Positions 50,460 to 62,000 of a stretch of DNA of 64,000 bases are shown here, piece by piece (position 1 is the stretch's first letter; each line of letters begins with the position of its first letter). Position numbers and translations under genes: made by a program. Source of the DNA: Candidatus Accumulibacter sp. ACC003 (GTDB lineage Bacteria > Pseudomonadota > Gammaproteobacteria > Burkholderiales > Rhodocyclaceae); assembly GCF_907163085.1 (NCBI RefSeq), contig NZ_CAJQTX010000001.1:575001-639000 (forward strand), read 5' to 3'. The notes below the pieces were generated by a model. The model was not told where the DNA came from, made no database searches, and worked only from the letters and a program-made list of their open reading frames with translations.

Positions 50460-50771
50460 CCTTGCCCAGGCCTGCCCAACACATCTTCCCAAGCGCGGCG
50501 CACCCCGCGCCGGGAAAGGCTCGCCTGGCGATCGTAACGGAGCTCCCTCGACCTCTCCTGTCCCACTGACTGAACACCAAACCCCCGCGCCGCAAGCGCT
50601 CCCTTGCCGCTAGCCAACCCCCATCTGGCCGCCTCGGCGGCGAAAGTGGGCGTAACCGGCAAGTGCTGTCGATTCGGGGAGGTCATGCGTCAGGGCTGCC
50701 GGAAAGCTCCGAGCATGGACAGGCGCGGGGCAAATCGGCAATAATCGACGGATATTTTTACGGCACACGTC
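50460..50771. other. Right flank of the transposable module and yciB leader
   Basis: No gene is seen in these 312 bases. They hold the putative right terminal repeat of the element (about 50546-50566), a GC-rich hairpin GCGCGGCG/CGCCGCGC-like stretch near 50496-50513, and the yciB upstream region with an AT-rich stretch at about 50739-50760. Confidence 0.45.
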
Positions 50772-51305
50772 ATGAAGTTCCTCTTCGATCTATTTCCGGT
50801 CATCCTTTTCTTTATCGCCTACAAGACCGGCGACATCTATGTGGCGACCGGCGTGGCGATGGCCGCCAGTTTTGCGCAGATCGGCTGGCTATGGTTCAGG
50901 GGGCGCAAGATTGACACCATGCTGTGGGTCAGCCTGGTGGTGATCACCGTCTTCGGCGGTATGACGCTGATCCTTCACGACGAGTCGTTTATCAAGTGGA
51001 AGCCGACGATCCTGTACTGGGTGTTTGCCGCGGTGCTGCTCGGTGGCATGCTGTTCCTGAAGAAGAACCTGATCCGCAGCTTGCTGGCCGAGCAGATGGA
51101 ACTGCCGGAAGTCGCCTGGACCAAGCTCAACTGGGCATGGGCCGGCTTCTTTCTGTTCATGGGCGTGATCAATCTGTGGGTGGCGTTCAACTTTTCCACC
51201 GACGATTGGGTGAACTTCAAGCTTTTCGGTGCCACCGGCTTGATGCTCGTTTTCGTCCTCGCGCAGGGCTTTTTGCTATCGAAGTACATGGAGGAGAAGA
51301 AATGA
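50772..51305 (+). CDS. yciB: Septation protein A (YciB / intracellular septation family)
   Basis: This is a 177-residue inner-membrane protein of the YciB family, linked to septation and cell-envelope synthesis. The N-terminus [18 protein letters not shown] and the five hydrophobic segments are typical, as are [39 protein letters not shown] and the C-terminal [11 protein letters not shown]. Its stop overlaps the ATG of yciI (ATGA). It heads the run yciB-yciI-bolA-ppiC. Confidence 0.95.
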   Translation: MKFLFDLFPVILFFIAYKTGDIYVATGVAMAASFAQIGWLWFRGRKIDTMLWVSLVVITVFGGMTLILHDESFIKWKPTILYWVFAAVLLGGMLFLKKNLIRSLLAEQMELPEVAWTKLNWAWAGFFLFMGVINLWVAFNFSTDDWVNFKLFGATGLMLVFVLAQGFLLSKYMEEKK

Positions 51306-51607
51306 TGTTTTACGCCATCGTCGGCGAAGATCGTCCCGATTCGCTCGCCGACCGTCTCGCCGCCCGGCCGGCGCACATCGCGCGGCTACAGGCGCTGCAG
51401 GAGGAGGGCCGGCTGTTGCTGGCGGGCCCGTTTCCAGCGATCGATTCGCCGGACCCAGGTCCTGCCGGTTTCTCGGGCAGCCTGATCGTCGCCGAATTCG
51501 CATCACTGGTCGCCGCCCGGAGCTGGGCCGATGCTGATCCCTACGTCGCCGCCGGCGTTTACCAGGCGGTCAGCGTCAAGCCATTCAAGAAAGCGTTGCC
51601 GGCGTGA
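51302..51607 (+). CDS. yciI: YciI-family protein
   Basis: This is a 101-residue YCII-fold (ferredoxin-like) protein of unknown reaction. Family features are [63 protein letters not shown] and the C-terminal [11 protein letters not shown]. The conserved His (about 24) and Asp in DADPY are in place. Two adjacent ATGs (51302, 51305) are possible; the first overlaps the yciB stop. The yciB-yciI-bolA order is common in betaproteobacteria. Confidence 0.93.
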   Translation: MMFYAIVGEDRPDSLADRLAARPAHIARLQALQEEGRLLLAGPFPAIDSPDPGPAGFSGSLIVAEFASLVAARSWADADPYVAAGVYQAVSVKPFKKALPA

Positions 51608-51918
51608 GTCTGGCGCCGGTCGCGGCCGCTGCGGCGCGTGATGAGGTCATCCACCAGCGCCTCGCGGTCCTGGCGCCGCTGCGTCTCGAGCTGATCGACG
51701 ATTCGGCTCGGCACGCAGGCCATGAAGGCGCCAAAGGCGGCGGCGGCCACTATCGCCTGCTGATTGTTTCGCCGGCTTTTGCCGGCGAGGGCCGGCTGGC
51801 GCGTCACCGCCGGGTGCTCGAGGCGCTCGGCGACCTGATGGACAGCCGGATTCACGCCCTGAGCATCAAGGCGCTGAGCCCCGACGAAGTCAGCACAATC
51901 GCAGCGGTCAGCCCCTGA
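51604..51918 (+). CDS. bolA: BolA family protein
   Basis: This is a 104-residue BolA-like protein. Such proteins bind monothiol glutaredoxins and Fe-S clusters and affect envelope and stress genes. The helix-turn segment [24 protein letters not shown] and the conserved [27 protein letters not shown] are seen, with the His in HAGH as the likely cluster ligand. The GTG start overlaps the yciI stop by four bases. Residues 1-15 are Ala-rich and not conserved. Confidence 0.92.
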   Translation: MSLAPVAAAAARDEVIHQRLAVLAPLRLELIDDSARHAGHEGAKGGGGHYRLLIVSPAFAGEGRLARHRRVLEALGDLMDSRIHALSIKALSPDEVSTIAAVSP

Positions 51919-51987
51919 TTCCTGCATCGCACATCGCACATCGCACTATCCGATCCCACCCCCCATCTCAACTGAAGGAAAGAAGAC

Positions 51988-52785
51988 ATGCTCAAGCTCT
52001 CCAAGCTGGCCGGCGCACTGTTGCTCGGCGCACTGATCTCACTACCGGCGACCGCCGCCGACAAAGCCAAGGGCAACACGCTGGCGACCGTAAACGGCGT
52101 TGCCATCTCGCAGACCGTCGCCGATGCCTTCCTCTCCGAACAAGAGGCGCAAGGTGCTGCCGACACGCCGCAACTGAAAAACGCCATCCGCGAAGAGCTG
52201 ATTCGCCGTGAGTTGCTGGTCCAGCAAGCCAAGAAGATGGGTCTGGACAAGAACCCCGAGGTTGCTGCACAGGCCGACCTGGCCCGGCAGGCGATTTATA
52301 TCCGGGCCTTTGTCCAGGATTACGTCAAGAAGCATCCGATCAGCGACGAGCAGGTCAAGGCCGCGTACGACCGCCTGAAGGCGCAGATGGGCACCACCGA
52401 GTACAAGTTGCGGCACATCCTGGTCGACAAGGAAGAAGACGCCAAGCTGATCATCGTCAACCTCAAGAAGGGCCAGAAATTCGAGGAACTGGCGACGCAG
52501 TCCAAAGACCCCGGTTCGCGTGAAAAAGGCGGCGACCTCGGCTGGACGAGCACCGCCAGCTTTGTCAAACCCTTCGGCGATGCCGTCGCCGGCATGACCA
52601 AGGGCAAGTACAGCGAAACGCCGGTGAAGACCGATTTCGGCTACCACGTGATTCTGCTCGAAGACACGCGGCCGCTGACGCCGCCGCCCTTCGACCAGAT
52701 CAAGCAGCAATTGGCGCAGCGCCTGCAGCAGGAGCAGATCCAGAAACTGGTCAACGAGCTGCGTGCCAAGGCGAAGGTCGACTAA
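51988..52785 (+). CDS. Periplasmic parvulin-type peptidyl-prolyl isomerase
   Basis: This is a 265-residue periplasmic foldase of the SurA/PpiD/PrsA type. A signal peptide covers about 1-23 (LPATAA), followed by a helical chaperone part (about 35-135). The parvulin domain (about 140-235) has YKLRHILVDKEEDA, KFEELATQSKDPGSREKGGDLGW and TDFGYHVILLEDTR, with the usual active-site histidines. The C-terminal helix ends KAKVD. A strong terminator follows after about 25 bases. It is the last gene of the yciB operon or stands on its own promoter; the leader of 69 bases is AT-richer. Confidence 0.93.
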   Translation: MLKLSKLAGALLLGALISLPATAADKAKGNTLATVNGVAISQTVADAFLSEQEAQGAADTPQLKNAIREELIRRELLVQQAKKMGLDKNPEVAAQADLARQAIYIRAFVQDYVKKHPISDEQVKAAYDRLKAQMGTTEYKLRHILVDKEEDAKLIIVNLKKGQKFEELATQSKDPGSREKGGDLGWTSTASFVKPFGDAVAGMTKGKYSETPVKTDFGYHVILLEDTRPLTPPPFDQIKQQLAQRLQQEQIQKLVNELRAKAKVD

Positions 52786-52804
52786 GCGAGCGACACCGTC
52801 AAAA

Positions 52805-52835
52805 GAAAAAGCGCCGGTTTGCCGGCGTTTTTTTT
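52805..52835 (+). terminator. Intrinsic terminator after the parvulin gene
   Basis: The stem CGCCGG/CCGGCG with loop TTTG (52812-52827) is preceded by an A-rich run and followed by eight T residues. It lies about 20 bases after the stop codon. Confidence 0.92.
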
Positions 52836-52931
52836 GTGCGCGTCCTCGCCATGAGGGTGTCGGTGCGTGCCGCCCTTGGCACGCCAAAAAGGCAACACGA
52901 CGCCAGCGACGGCGCCCGCTGTGGTCAGCGC

Positions 52932-55900
52932 CTAGCCGACCCAGCGGCGGGCGTTGTGGAACATCCGCAACCACGGCGAATCGTGCCAGCCGCGGGCTTC
53001 CCAGTCGGCCGGGTGCCAGGACATCTGGACGCTGCGAAAGACACGTTCGGGGTGCGGCATCATGATCGAGAAGCGACCGTCGGCGGTGGTCAGCGCGGTG
53101 ATGCCGGCCGGGGAGCCGTTCGGATTGCCCGGATAGGCCTCGCTCGGCTGGCCGGCGTGGTCGATATAGCGCATCGCCACCAGCGCCCGCGCCTGCTCGT
53201 CGGGCGAGCCGAAGACGGCGCGTCCCTCGCCGTGCGAAACGACGATCGGCAGGCGACTGCCGGCCATTCCGGTGAAGAAGATCGACGGCGACGCCGGCAC
53301 TTCGACCATCGAGAAGCGCGCCTCGAACTGCTCGACGCGGTTGCGTTCGAAGCGCGGCCAGGCGTCGGCGCCAGGGATCATTTCCTTGAGCGCACTGAGC
53401 ATCTGGCAGCCGTTGCAGACGCCCAGGGCGAAAGTATCGGGGCGCGCGAAGAAAGCCGAGAAGCTGTTGCGTGCGCGCTCGTTGAAAAGAATCGTGCGGG
53501 CCCAGCCCTGGCCGGCGCCGAGCACGTCACCGTACGAGAAGCCGCCGCAGGCGACGGCGCCCTTGAAGTCGGCGAGCGCGACGCGACCGGCGAGGATGTC
53601 GCTCATGTGTACGTCGATGGCGGCAAAGCCCGCACTATCGAAAGCGGCAGCCATTTCGACGTGGCCATTGACGCCTTGTTCGCGCAGGATCGCGACGCGC
53701 GGGCGCAGGCCGCTGTTGATCATCGGCGCCGCGACGTCGTCGCTCGGGTCGAAGCTCAGTGTCACCGAGAGGCCGCGGTCTTCGGTGTCGAGGATCTGGT
53801 CGTAGGCCTGCTGCGCACATTCCGGGTTGTCGCGCAGTTGCTGCATGCGGAAACTGGTTTCGGACCACGCGCGTTGCAGGTCGACGCGCGGCTCGGCAAG
53901 AACCGCTTTGGCGTTGCGGATGATGCGGATCTGGTCCCAGGGGTTGGGCGCGCCGATGAACTGCGTGCACGCGCCCAGCCCGGCAGCGCGCAGAACGCTC
54001 ATTACGCGGCTGCGTTCGGCGCGGCGAATCTGCACGACGGCGCCGAGTTCCTCGTTGAACAGCGCGCGCATCAGCAACTCGAAGGAACGGCCGGCGAGCA
54101 GGTTGGGTCGCTTCTCGTTGCCGTCGACGTCGCTGCTCAGCGGGTCGTAGCAGAGGCCATCGGTGTCGATCGAAACGCCGCAATGCGACGCGAAGGCCAT
54201 CTCGCAGACGGTCGCGAAGAGGCCGCCGTCGGAGCGGTCGTGGTAGGCGAGCAGCAGCTCGTCGGCGGCCAGCTGACGTACCGCGGCGAAGAAGGCGACC
54301 AGCAGCGCCGGCTCGTCGACGTCGGGTGTCTTGCTGCCGGTGGCGTTGAAGACCTGTGCCAGCGCCGAGCCGCCGAGGCGGTTACGGCCGTCGCCGAGAT
54401 CGATCAACAGCAGGTCGGTTTCGCCAGCGTCGAGTACCAGTTGCGGGGTCAGCGTCCGGCGCGCGTCGTGCACGCGCGCGAAGGCGGTGACGATCAGCGA
54501 CAAGGGCGAAACAACCTGTTTCTGTTCGCCCGCTTCTTCCTCGCTACCGTCGTGCCAGGCGCTGCGCATCGACAGCGAATCCTTGCCGACCGGGATCGCC
54601 ACGCCGATTTTTTGACACAGCTCGGAGACCGCACGGACGGTGTCGAAAAGGCGTGCATCCTCACCCGGGAAACCGGCGGCGGCCATCCAGTTGGCCGACA
54701 GCTTGACGTCGCCGAGTGTCGCCACGTCGGCGGCGGCGATGTTGGTCAGCGCCTCGCCGACCGCCATCCGTCCGGAAGCCGGCGCATCGATCACCGCCAG
54801 CGGTGCGCGTTCGCCGATGGCGAAGGCTTCGCCGAGGTAGCCAGAGAAAGCCATCAGCGTGACCGCGACGTCGGCGCAAGGCACTTGCCACGGGCCGACC
54901 ATCTGGTCGCGGGCGCTCAGGCCGCCAACCGAACGGTCGCCGATGCTGATCAGGAAGGTCTTGTCGGCGACCGCCGGCAGCCGCAGGACGCGGCCGGCCG
55001 CTTCGCGCAGTTCGACGCTGGTGGCGTCGAAGGCCACCGTTGGCGCCGGCAGATGGGTGACGCGGCGGGTCATCCGTGGTGGCTTGCCGAGCAGCGCGTC
55101 CATGTCCATGTCGACCGGTTGGTTGCCGAAATGGCTGTCGGTGACGAGCAGGCGCTTGTCGTTGGTGGTCACGCCGACGACCGCGAAGGGGCAGCGCTCG
55201 CGCTCGCAGAGCGCCTTGAATTCGCTCAGGCGCGCAGGCGCAATGGCCATCACGTAGCGCTCCTGCGCTTCGTTGCACCAGATTTCGGCCGGCGACATCC
55301 CCGGCTCCTCGATGTGGATCGCTCGCAGCTCGAAGCGCGCGCCGCAGCCAGCGCCGTGCGCGAGTTCGGGCAGGGCGTTGGAAATTCCGCCAGCGCCGAC
55401 GTCGTGCACCGAGAGGATCGGATTGCCGTCGCCGGCCGCCGATCCGTCGCCGGCCGGGGCGCCCATTTGCCAGCAGCGGTCGATGACCTCCTGTGCGCGC
55501 CGCTGGATTTCCGGGTTGCCGCGTTGCACCGACGCGAAGTCGAGGTCGGCGGTATTGCTGCCGGTAGTCATCGAGCTGGCGGCGCCGCCGCCGAGGCCGA
55601 TCAGCATCCCCGGGCCGCCGAGCTGGATCAGCAGCGTTCCGGCCGGCAGCGTCGCGGCCTTGAACGACTGGCTGGCGGCGATGCTGCCGACGCCGCCGGC
55701 GACCATGATCGGCTTGTGGTAGCCGCGCAGCAAGCGCGCTTCGGGATTCTCGGCGCTGCCGGTGAACTGCTCGTAGGTACGGAAATAGCCAGCCAGGTTC
55801 GGGCGGCCGAACTCGTTGTTGAAGGCGGCAGCGCCGATCGGCGCTTCGAGCATGATCGCCAGCGGCGAAGCGATGCGTGCCGGCCGCCCGTAGTGGGCCG

Positions 55901-56969
55901 ATTCGGCTTCCCAGGGCTGCAGCGCACCGGGGATGTTGAGGTTGGAGACCGAGAAACCACACAGGCCGGCTTTTGGCTTCGAGCCGCGGCCGGTCGCGCC
56001 TTCGTCACGAATCTCGCCGCCGGAGCCCGTTGCCGCGCCCGGGAAAGGCGAAATTGCCGTCGGGTGATTGTGCGTCTCGACCTTGGCCAGGATGTGCGTC
56101 AGTTCGTCGTGCCAGACGTATTGACCGTCGGCGGCGGCGTGAAACAGCGGCACGCTGGCGCCCTCGATGACCGACGAATTGTCCGAGTAGGCGACGACGG
56201 TTCCCGCCGGATGCGCCTGGTGCGTCGCCCGGATCATGCCGAACAGCGTCTCGCTGCGGGCTTGCCCGTCGATTACCCACGAAGCGTTGAAGATTTTGTG
56301 TCGGCAGTGTTCGGAATTGGCTTGCGCGAACATCATCAGCTCGACGTCGGTTGGATTGCGCTGCGCCTTGCCGAACAGCTCGACGAGGTAATCGACTTCG
56401 TCGTCCGACAGCGCGAGTCCGAGGCGAGCATTGGCTTCGGCCAGCGCGGCCTGGCCGCCCGCCAGCAGATCAACGCTGGCCAGTGGCTGCGGCGGCAAGT
56501 GGTGGAACAGCGCGGCGGTCTGCGCGAAGTCGTCGCTGACGGTTTCCAGCATGCGGTCGTGGAGCAGCGCGGCGATCGTTGCACGTTCGAGCGCCGACAG
56601 CCGGCGCTTGCCGGCGCTTAGCCGGTAGGCGATGCCGCGTTCGATGCGCTCGACGGCGAGCAGGCCGCTGTTGCAGGCGATGTCGGTGGCTTTTGACGAC
56701 CACGGTGAGATGGTGCCGACCCGCGGGGTGACCAGGAACAGTTCGCCACTGCTGGCGGCGGCCTCGGCTTGCTCGTCGAGCAGCACCGCCAGTTGCCGCC
56801 GCTCATCGTCACCGAGCGCGCTGCGCAGGGCGACAAAATGCCAGTAATCGGCGGCGGCGATGCGTATCGCCGGGACGCCGGGAACGGCGCTCGCGACGCG
56901 CTGCTGCAGACCCTGCAGACGGAAAGACGAAAACGCGGCGGCGCCGCGGAGAAAGAGGATGTCGGCCAT
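52932..56969 (-). CDS. purL: Phosphoribosylformylglycinamidine synthase PurL (large, single-chain form)
   Basis: PurL converts FGAR to FGAM with glutamine and ATP, the fourth purine step. The 1345-residue protein is the single-chain proteobacterial type. It has an N-terminal domain (about 1-150), linker and AIRS-like catalytic repeats with [14 protein letters not shown] (about 230), [30 protein letters not shown] (split near 305-335) and GAGGLSN-like [14 protein letters not shown] (about 525). The glutaminase domain has its catalytic Cys in GVCNGCQM at about 1185 and the His/Glu in MPHPER near the end. The start MADILFLRG is at 56969; the frame is open upstream but lacks conservation. It is convergent with the parvulin gene. 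Confidence 0.97.
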   Translation of the reverse strand: MADILFLRGAAAFSSFRLQGLQQRVASAVPGVPAIRIAAADYWHFVALRSALGDDERRQLAVLLDEQAEAAASSGELFLVTPRVGTISPWSSKATDIACNSGLLAVERIERGIAYRLSAGKRRLSALERATIAALLHDRMLETVSDDFAQTAALFHHLPPQPLASVDLLAGGQAALAEANARLGLALSDDEVDYLVELFGKAQRNPTDVELMMFAQANSEHCRHKIFNASWVIDGQARSETLFGMIRATHQAHPAGTVVAYSDNSSVIEGASVPLFHAAADGQYVWHDELTHILAKVETHNHPTAISPFPGAATGSGGEIRDEGATGRGSKPKAGLCGFSVSNLNIPGALQPWEAESAHYGRPARIASPLAIMLEAPIGAAAFNNEFGRPNLAGYFRTYEQFTGSAENPEARLLRGYHKPIMVAGGVGSIAASQSFKAATLPAGTLLIQLGGPGMLIGLGGGAASSMTTGSNTADLDFASVQRGNPEIQRRAQEVIDRCWQMGAPAGDGSAAGDGNPILSVHDVGAGGISNALPELAHGAGCGARFELRAIHIEEPGMSPAEIWCNEAQERYVMAIAPARLSEFKALCERERCPFAVVGVTTNDKRLLVTDSHFGNQPVDMDMDALLGKPPRMTRRVTHLPAPTVAFDATSVELREAAGRVLRLPAVADKTFLISIGDRSVGGLSARDQMVGPWQVPCADVAVTLMAFSGYLGEAFAIGERAPLAVIDAPASGRMAVGEALTNIAAADVATLGDVKLSANWMAAAGFPGEDARLFDTVRAVSELCQKIGVAIPVGKDSLSMRSAWHDGSEEEAGEQKQVVSPLSLIVTAFARVHDARRTLTPQLVLDAGETDLLLIDLGDGRNRLGGSALAQVFNATGSKTPDVDEPALLVAFFAAVRQLAADELLLAYHDRSDGGLFATVCEMAFASHCGVSIDTDGLCYDPLSSDVDGNEKRPNLLAGRSFELLMRALFNEELGAVVQIRRAERSRVMSVLRAAGLGACTQFIGAPNPWDQIRIIRNAKAVLAEPRVDLQRAWSETSFRMQQLRDNPECAQQAYDQILDTEDRGLSVTLSFDPSDDVAAPMINSGLRPRVAILREQGVNGHVEMAAAFDSAGFAAIDVHMSDILAGRVALADFKGAVACGGFSYGDVLGAGQGWARTILFNERARNSFSAFFARPDTFALGVCNGCQMLSALKEMIPGADAWPRFERNRVEQFEARFSMVEVPASPSIFFTGMAGSRLPIVVSHGEGRAVFGSPDEQARALVAMRYIDHAGQPSEAYPGNPNGSPAGITALTTADGRFSIMMPHPERVFRSVQMSWHPADWEARGWHDSPWLRMFHNARRWVG

Positions 56970-57376
56970 GGCGGGCGGGCTGCAGAGAAGGGCAGGCAAA
57001 GCTGCGGGCGGGAAGAAAGCCTGGAAAGATCGGCGAGGAGCCGCGATTATAGCCGACCGCGGCGGTGCTCCGGCGGTCGCCGGCTCGCTGGCGGTGCCAG
57101 CCGCCATGCCCACGGCGGGCGAGGGCAAGGGTCATGACTTTGCTGATCTGGGGTATCTCAACAGCTCATCACCCTTAGCCCTTGCTGGCCCGCAGATTTT
57201 TCCGACGATGGCCGCAAAGCGTTTATCCTATAGCGCCTGCCGCAACAGCTTGCGGCTGGTCGGCCGGATTGGCCACGAGTAGCCAGGATTCGCAACGATT
57301 TGCCACCAGTTCGGGCCGGCCGGGACGATCGTCAAGACCAAAATTCGCTGCATGCCATTCGGGTACATGATTCAAG
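56970..57376. other. Divergent region between purL and tamA
   Basis: No gene is supported in these 407 bases. They hold the promoters of purL and tamA and copy C of the 52-bp repeat (57129-57180). An AT-richer stretch at about 57215-57240 (AAGCGTTTATCCTATAGCGC) could carry a -10 box for tamA. Confidence 0.45.
57129..57180 (+). repeat. 52-bp dispersed repeat, copy C
   Basis: It begins GGGTCATGACTTTGCTGATC, then TGGGGTATCTCAACAGCTC, and ends ATCACCCTTAGCC. The same orientation as copy A and about 80% like copy B over its length. It is less palindromic at its right end than copy B. Confidence 0.78.
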
Positions 57377-59086
57377 ATGCACAAGTTGTTCGCTCTCGCA
57401 GCCTTGCTGCTCGCCTTACCGGTCTTCGCCGCTGTGCCGCAATTGCAGGCGCCAGACGCGGTGCGCGACCTGCTGCGAAACTATCTCGATTTGGGGGACG
57501 TCAGCGACGCGCCGGAGCGGGCCGCGTTCGAGCGCCGCATGCAGCGCGAAGTGCCGGCTCTGTTGGCGACCGAGGGTTACTTCTCGCCAGTCGTGGTCGT
57601 CAGCGAGCGTGCTGGTGAGCTGCTGCTCGAGGTCGACCCGGGGCCGCGATCGAGCATCGGCAGCGTGCGCATCGAAATTGTCGGTGATCTCGAAGCGGCG
57701 CGTCGGGAGACCTTGCTCAAGGGTTGGAAGCTGCCGAGTGGCGAGCCCTTCCGGCAGTCCGCTTGGGACGACGCCAAGCAATCGCTGCTGGCCGATTTGC
57801 TTGCCGTAGACTTCGCGGGCGGTCAACTGCAGGACAGTCGCGCGGAAGTCCACCCGGACGAGCAGCGGGTCGATCTGGAGGTCGTCGTCGTCGCCGGTCC
57901 GCGCTACAGTTTTGGCGAGCTGAAGATCAGTGGTCTGAAACGCTACTCGGCGGCGTTGATCGAGCGCTACAACCATAGCGTTGCGGCGGGTGATCCGTAC
58001 AGCGAGGAGCAGCTGCTGGCTTTGCAGGCGACCTTGCAGGACACGCCGTTCTTCGGATCGGTAACCGTTGCGCTCGATCGCAGCAAGGAAGCCGACAGCT
58101 CGCCGCTGCCGGCCGATGGGCGGGTCAGTGCGCCGGTACTGGTCCATGTCCGCGAGCTGGCGCCGTATCAGGTGGCGCTGGGCGCGGGTTACAGCACCAA
58201 TACCGGTGCGCGCGTCGAGGCCAACTACCGCAGCGCTGATTTTCTTGAGCGCGCCTGGGAATTGCACACCGGCGTGCGTATCGAGCAACTGCGGCAGACG
58301 GCGTACGCCGACGTTTTCTTTCCACCCGACGAGCGGCGGCGGCGCGATGGTGTCGGCATGGCTTTCGAGAGCTCCGACATCCAGGATCTGGCGCTTGAGG
58401 GCTACTCGGTGGGAGCCACGCGCGTTCAGAAGCGCGGCAGCGTCGAGCAGCGCCTGGCGCTCAACTGGCTGGAAGAAAAGCAGACGCCGAAGGGTTCACC
58501 GAGCACCACCAACCAGGCCTTGACCGCACAGGCTGGCTGGACCTGGCGCGATGCGCCCAATCCGCTGAATGTCGCCGAGGGGATGGCGCTGCAGTTCCAG
58601 CTTGGCGGCGGCAGCAAGCAGCTGCTTTCCGATCAGAACTTTCTGCGGACCTATCTTCGTTATGCTCAGGGCGTGCCGCTTGGCGCCAGCGATGGCTTGT
58701 TTTTTCGCGCCGAGTTGGGCGTCACCTTTGCGCCTTCAAGCGATGGCATTCCGCAGAGTTTTCTTTTTCGCACCGGCGGCAGCAACTCGGTGCGCGGCTA
58801 CGCGTATCAAAGCCTCGGCGTGCCGAGCGGCTCGGCGGTTGTCGGTGGGCGTTATCTGATGACCATGAGCGGTGAATACACGCACTGGCTGACGCCGTCG
58901 TGGGGTGCCGCGGTATTTGTCGACGCCGGCGACGCCCAGGACAGCCGCGATGCCTTCGACCTGGCCCTCGGCTACGGCCTTGGCGCACGCTGGAAGAGCC
59001 CACTCGGGCCGCTTGGTGTGGACCTCGCTTACGGCCAGCGCGAAGGCAAAGTGCGCCTGGACTTTTCCCTGTCGGTGCCGTTTTGA
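57377..59086 (+). CDS. tamA: Translocation and assembly module outer-membrane subunit TamA
   Basis: TamA is a BamA-like (Omp85) outer-membrane protein that works with TamB in moving lipids or proteins to the outer membrane. The 569-residue precursor has a signal peptide (about 1-18), POTRA domains (about 25-250, with IEIVGDLEAARRETLLKGW and FGELKISGLKRYSAALI) and a C-terminal 16-strand barrel. The Omp85 motif FLFRTGGSNSVRGYAYQSLG (about 458-477) has the expected Arg and Gly. The final strand ends VRLDFSLSVPF with a terminal Phe. Its stop overlaps the tamB TTG. Confidence 0.94.
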   Translation: MHKLFALAALLLALPVFAAVPQLQAPDAVRDLLRNYLDLGDVSDAPERAAFERRMQREVPALLATEGYFSPVVVVSERAGELLLEVDPGPRSSIGSVRIEIVGDLEAARRETLLKGWKLPSGEPFRQSAWDDAKQSLLADLLAVDFAGGQLQDSRAEVHPDEQRVDLEVVVVAGPRYSFGELKISGLKRYSAALIERYNHSVAAGDPYSEEQLLALQATLQDTPFFGSVTVALDRSKEADSSPLPADGRVSAPVLVHVRELAPYQVALGAGYSTNTGARVEANYRSADFLERAWELHTGVRIEQLRQTAYADVFFPPDERRRRDGVGMAFESSDIQDLALEGYSVGATRVQKRGSVEQRLALNWLEEKQTPKGSPSTTNQALTAQAGWTWRDAPNPLNVAEGMALQFQLGGGSKQLLSDQNFLRTYLRYAQGVPLGASDGLFFRAELGVTFAPSSDGIPQSFLFRTGGSNSVRGYAYQSLGVPSGSAVVGGRYLMTMSGEYTHWLTPSWGAAVFVDAGDAQDSRDAFDLALGYGLGARWKSPLGPLGVDLAYGQREGKVRLDFSLSVPF

Positions 59087-62000
59087 ACGCCGCGTCCGAG
59101 CCGCCCGAGCCGCCCAAAACGCCCGACCCAATGGAGCTGGAGCACGCCGCGTCGCCAGCGTCGCCAGCGTCGCCGCGCAAACGGCGCCGCTGGCCGTGGC
59201 TGCTGCCGCCTGGCGCCTTGTTGACGCTCCTCGTCGCACTCGCCTGGCTGCTGGCGACCGAGAGTGGTTTCCGCCTGGCTTGCCAGGGTCTCGAGAAACT
59301 TGCCGGTGGCCAGCTGACGCTCAGCGAACCGACGGGTTCGCTGGCCGGCTCGCTGGCCCTGCGGTCGATCCATTGGCGGGATGCGACGGTCGACGTGCAG
59401 CTGCAGGACCTGCAGTTCGACTGGCGCCCGGCCGAGCTGCTGCAGCCGCGACTCGCGGTCAGCCGTCTGGCAGCGACGAGTCTGCGCGTCGCGAGCCTGC
59501 CCAGCGACGAGCCGTCGACGCTGCCGGGCAGCCTGCGTCTGCCGCTGCCGGTGGATATCGAGCAGCTCGAGGTCGGCCGTATCGAGGTCGGCGACTACGC
59601 TTCTCCCGAGGGCAAGGCGGCGACGCTGGTCGAAGCGCTGGCCGCGACGCTGGCCAGCGACGGTGCTGGGCATCGCGTGTCGGCACTGCGCGCCAGCGTC
59701 AGTAGCCTGGCGGTCAGTGGCGAGCTGTCGCTGGCGGCCGAGCAGCCGTACGCACTGGCGGCGAAGGCGGCGATCGAGGGGCAGGCGGCTGGCCGCGATC
59801 TGGCCTTCGATCTCAGCGCCGACGGCTCGCTCGAAGAGCTCGTCGTCCGCGGCAGCGGCCGGCCGCTAGCCGCAAAAGCGGGTGAGAACTTCGCCGGCCA
59901 GGTGACGGCCACGGTCAAGCCCTTCCTGGCACAGCCGATCGTCGAACTGGTCGCCAGCTTGACGGGCGTCGACCCGGCGGCGTGGAGTCCGGGTGCGCCG
60001 CAGGCGGCGCTTGATCTGAGCGTTGATTTGCGGCCGCTCGGCGATGCACCGGACGGCCTCGGCGGGCGCCTGAAGATGCTCAATCGGCGCCCCGGTGCCG
60101 CCGACCGGCAGTTGCTGCCGGTCGAATCGCTGCACAGCGGTCTGCGTCTGAGCGACGACGCGTTGCAACTGGCCGATCTTGATCTCCGTTTGTCGGGCGG
60201 CGGACGCTTGCGCGGCAGCGGCGTGCTGCGCGCCAGCGAATTGACGCTGCGCCTGACGGCGACGGCGCTCGACGCGAGTGCGCTGTACAGCAGCCTGCGG
60301 CGAACAAGACTTGCCGGTCCCTTGCGCGCCAGCCTGGGCCTCAATCAGCAGTTGCTCGAAACCGAATTGCGCGATCCGCAGTTCACCGTCGGCAGCAAGA
60401 TTGCCATTCGCCCGACCGAGATCGTCGTCGAGCAGCTGCGACTGCAGAGCGCCGACGCGAGTCTGCTCGCCAGCGGCAAGCTCGGCCTGGTCGACAGCGG
60501 CAAGTTCGCGGTGCAGGGAAGCCTGAAGAATTTCGATCCCAGCCGCTTTGCCGACGTGCCGGCGGCGCGTCTCAATGCCGAGTTCGACGCCCACGGCAGC
60601 AGGCAGCCACAGCTCGCTCTCGGTCTGCGCTTTCAACTGCACGACAGTCGTTTTCGTGGCCAGTCGGTGACCGGCAAAGGCGATGTCGACCTGCTCGGCG
60701 AACGGCTGCGCAAGGCCGACGTCGAGCTCAACGCGGCCGGCAACCAGCTGACGGCGAAAGGCGCGTTTGGCGCCCGTGGCGACCGCCTGATGGTGACCAT
60801 CGCGGCTGCGAAACTCGATCCGTTGGGCGTCGATGGCGATGTCAACGGCACGCTGGTTCTGGGCGGCAGCAGCAAGTCGCCGGAAGTGTCGGCAGACCTG
60901 CGGTCGGCGCGCCTGGCGGCGAAGGGCTTCGGTGAAATCCGCGGCCTCGATCTCGCGGCCCGTCTCGGCGATGGCCACGACGGGCTGGTCTCGGGCAAGC
61001 TGCAGCTGGCGGGGATGGACCTGGCTGACGGCACGACGCTCTTCAGCAAGCTGCTGCTCGACGCCGACGGCGTCCGCAGCGCGCACCGTTTGCGCGGCCA
61101 GATCGCGCTGCCGGGCAAACGCGATCTGCGTCTGTTGCTCGAAGGCGGCCTGGCGACGCCGGCCAGCGGCCCGCTGTGGACCGGTACGCTGAGCGAGCTG
61201 AGCGTGTCTTCGCTGCTCAGCAAGGACAAGCCTTTCGTTCGTCTCGCCGGGCCGCTGCCCTTGCAGGCTTCTGCCGAGCGCTTCAGTGCCGGCCCCGCGG
61301 AGTTCGTCGGGCCGGCGTGGTCGGCGCGTCTCGAGCGGGTGCTGGTTGAAGGGCCGCGCTGGCAGACGGCCGGTAGTCTGCGCGGCCTGCCGCTGGTGGC
61401 GACGCTCGCCGAGTTCCCGGAATGGTTCGACGACGCGACCATGGTCACCGCCAAGGGCAGTAGTGAGGCGCTACGCCTGAATGCCGAATGGGATCTGGCG
61501 AACAGCGGCAGCAGCGCTACGGGCGGCAAGCGCAAGACGCCGAAAGTCGCGGTGCCGACGGGTAGCCTGCGGCTGTGGCGCGACAGCGGCGACGTGTCGA
61601 TCGGTGCCGTGCCGCTCGGTCTCGAGGAGGCGATCGTCAGTTTGCTGGCCAGGGATGGCCGTGTTGACGCCGAGCTCAAGTTGCGCGGCAAGCAGCTCGG
61701 TGAGCTGAGTGGCGCCTTGAGCGCGGCCGGTGCCGCCGACACCCTGATCAATCCACGGGCGCCATGGCAAGGTCAGCTCAAACTGAATGTTTCGGATCTG
61801 GCCTGGGCGGCGCGGCTGTTGGGCGAAGGATGGCAGTTGGGCGGTCGCCTGGCGGGCCAAATCCAGCTCGCCGGAACACCCGAGAAACCTCAGCTCAGCG
61901 GCGAATGGCGGGGTGACGGCCTGGCCATCCGCGCGCTCGACCACGGCATGCGACTGGAGCGCGGCAAGCTGCTGCTGCAACTGACGGGTGAGCAGCCAGG

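Larger units (their letters stand above)
47983..50567 (+). mobile_element. Transposable module with DUF4338 protein and DDE transposase
   Basis: A two-gene unit of about 2.6 kb is inserted between rluB and yciB. Possible imperfect terminal inverted repeats are CTGGCAGGATAGGTGGAGGG (47983-48003) at the left and, as complement, GTGGGACAGGAGAGGTCGAG at the right (about 50546-50566), about 75% alike. No target duplication could be confirmed. The two genes overlap by four bases. Pairing of DUF4338 with a transposase is known from database annotations of that family, but the insertion-sequence family is not certain to me. Confidence 0.6.

Noticed and set aside
52836-56621. A 1261-codon open frame antisense to purL
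   Set aside because: The protein is Arg/Gln/Asp/Ala-rich without domains and mirrors the purL codon pattern; GC-rich codon bias leaves long antisense frames open.
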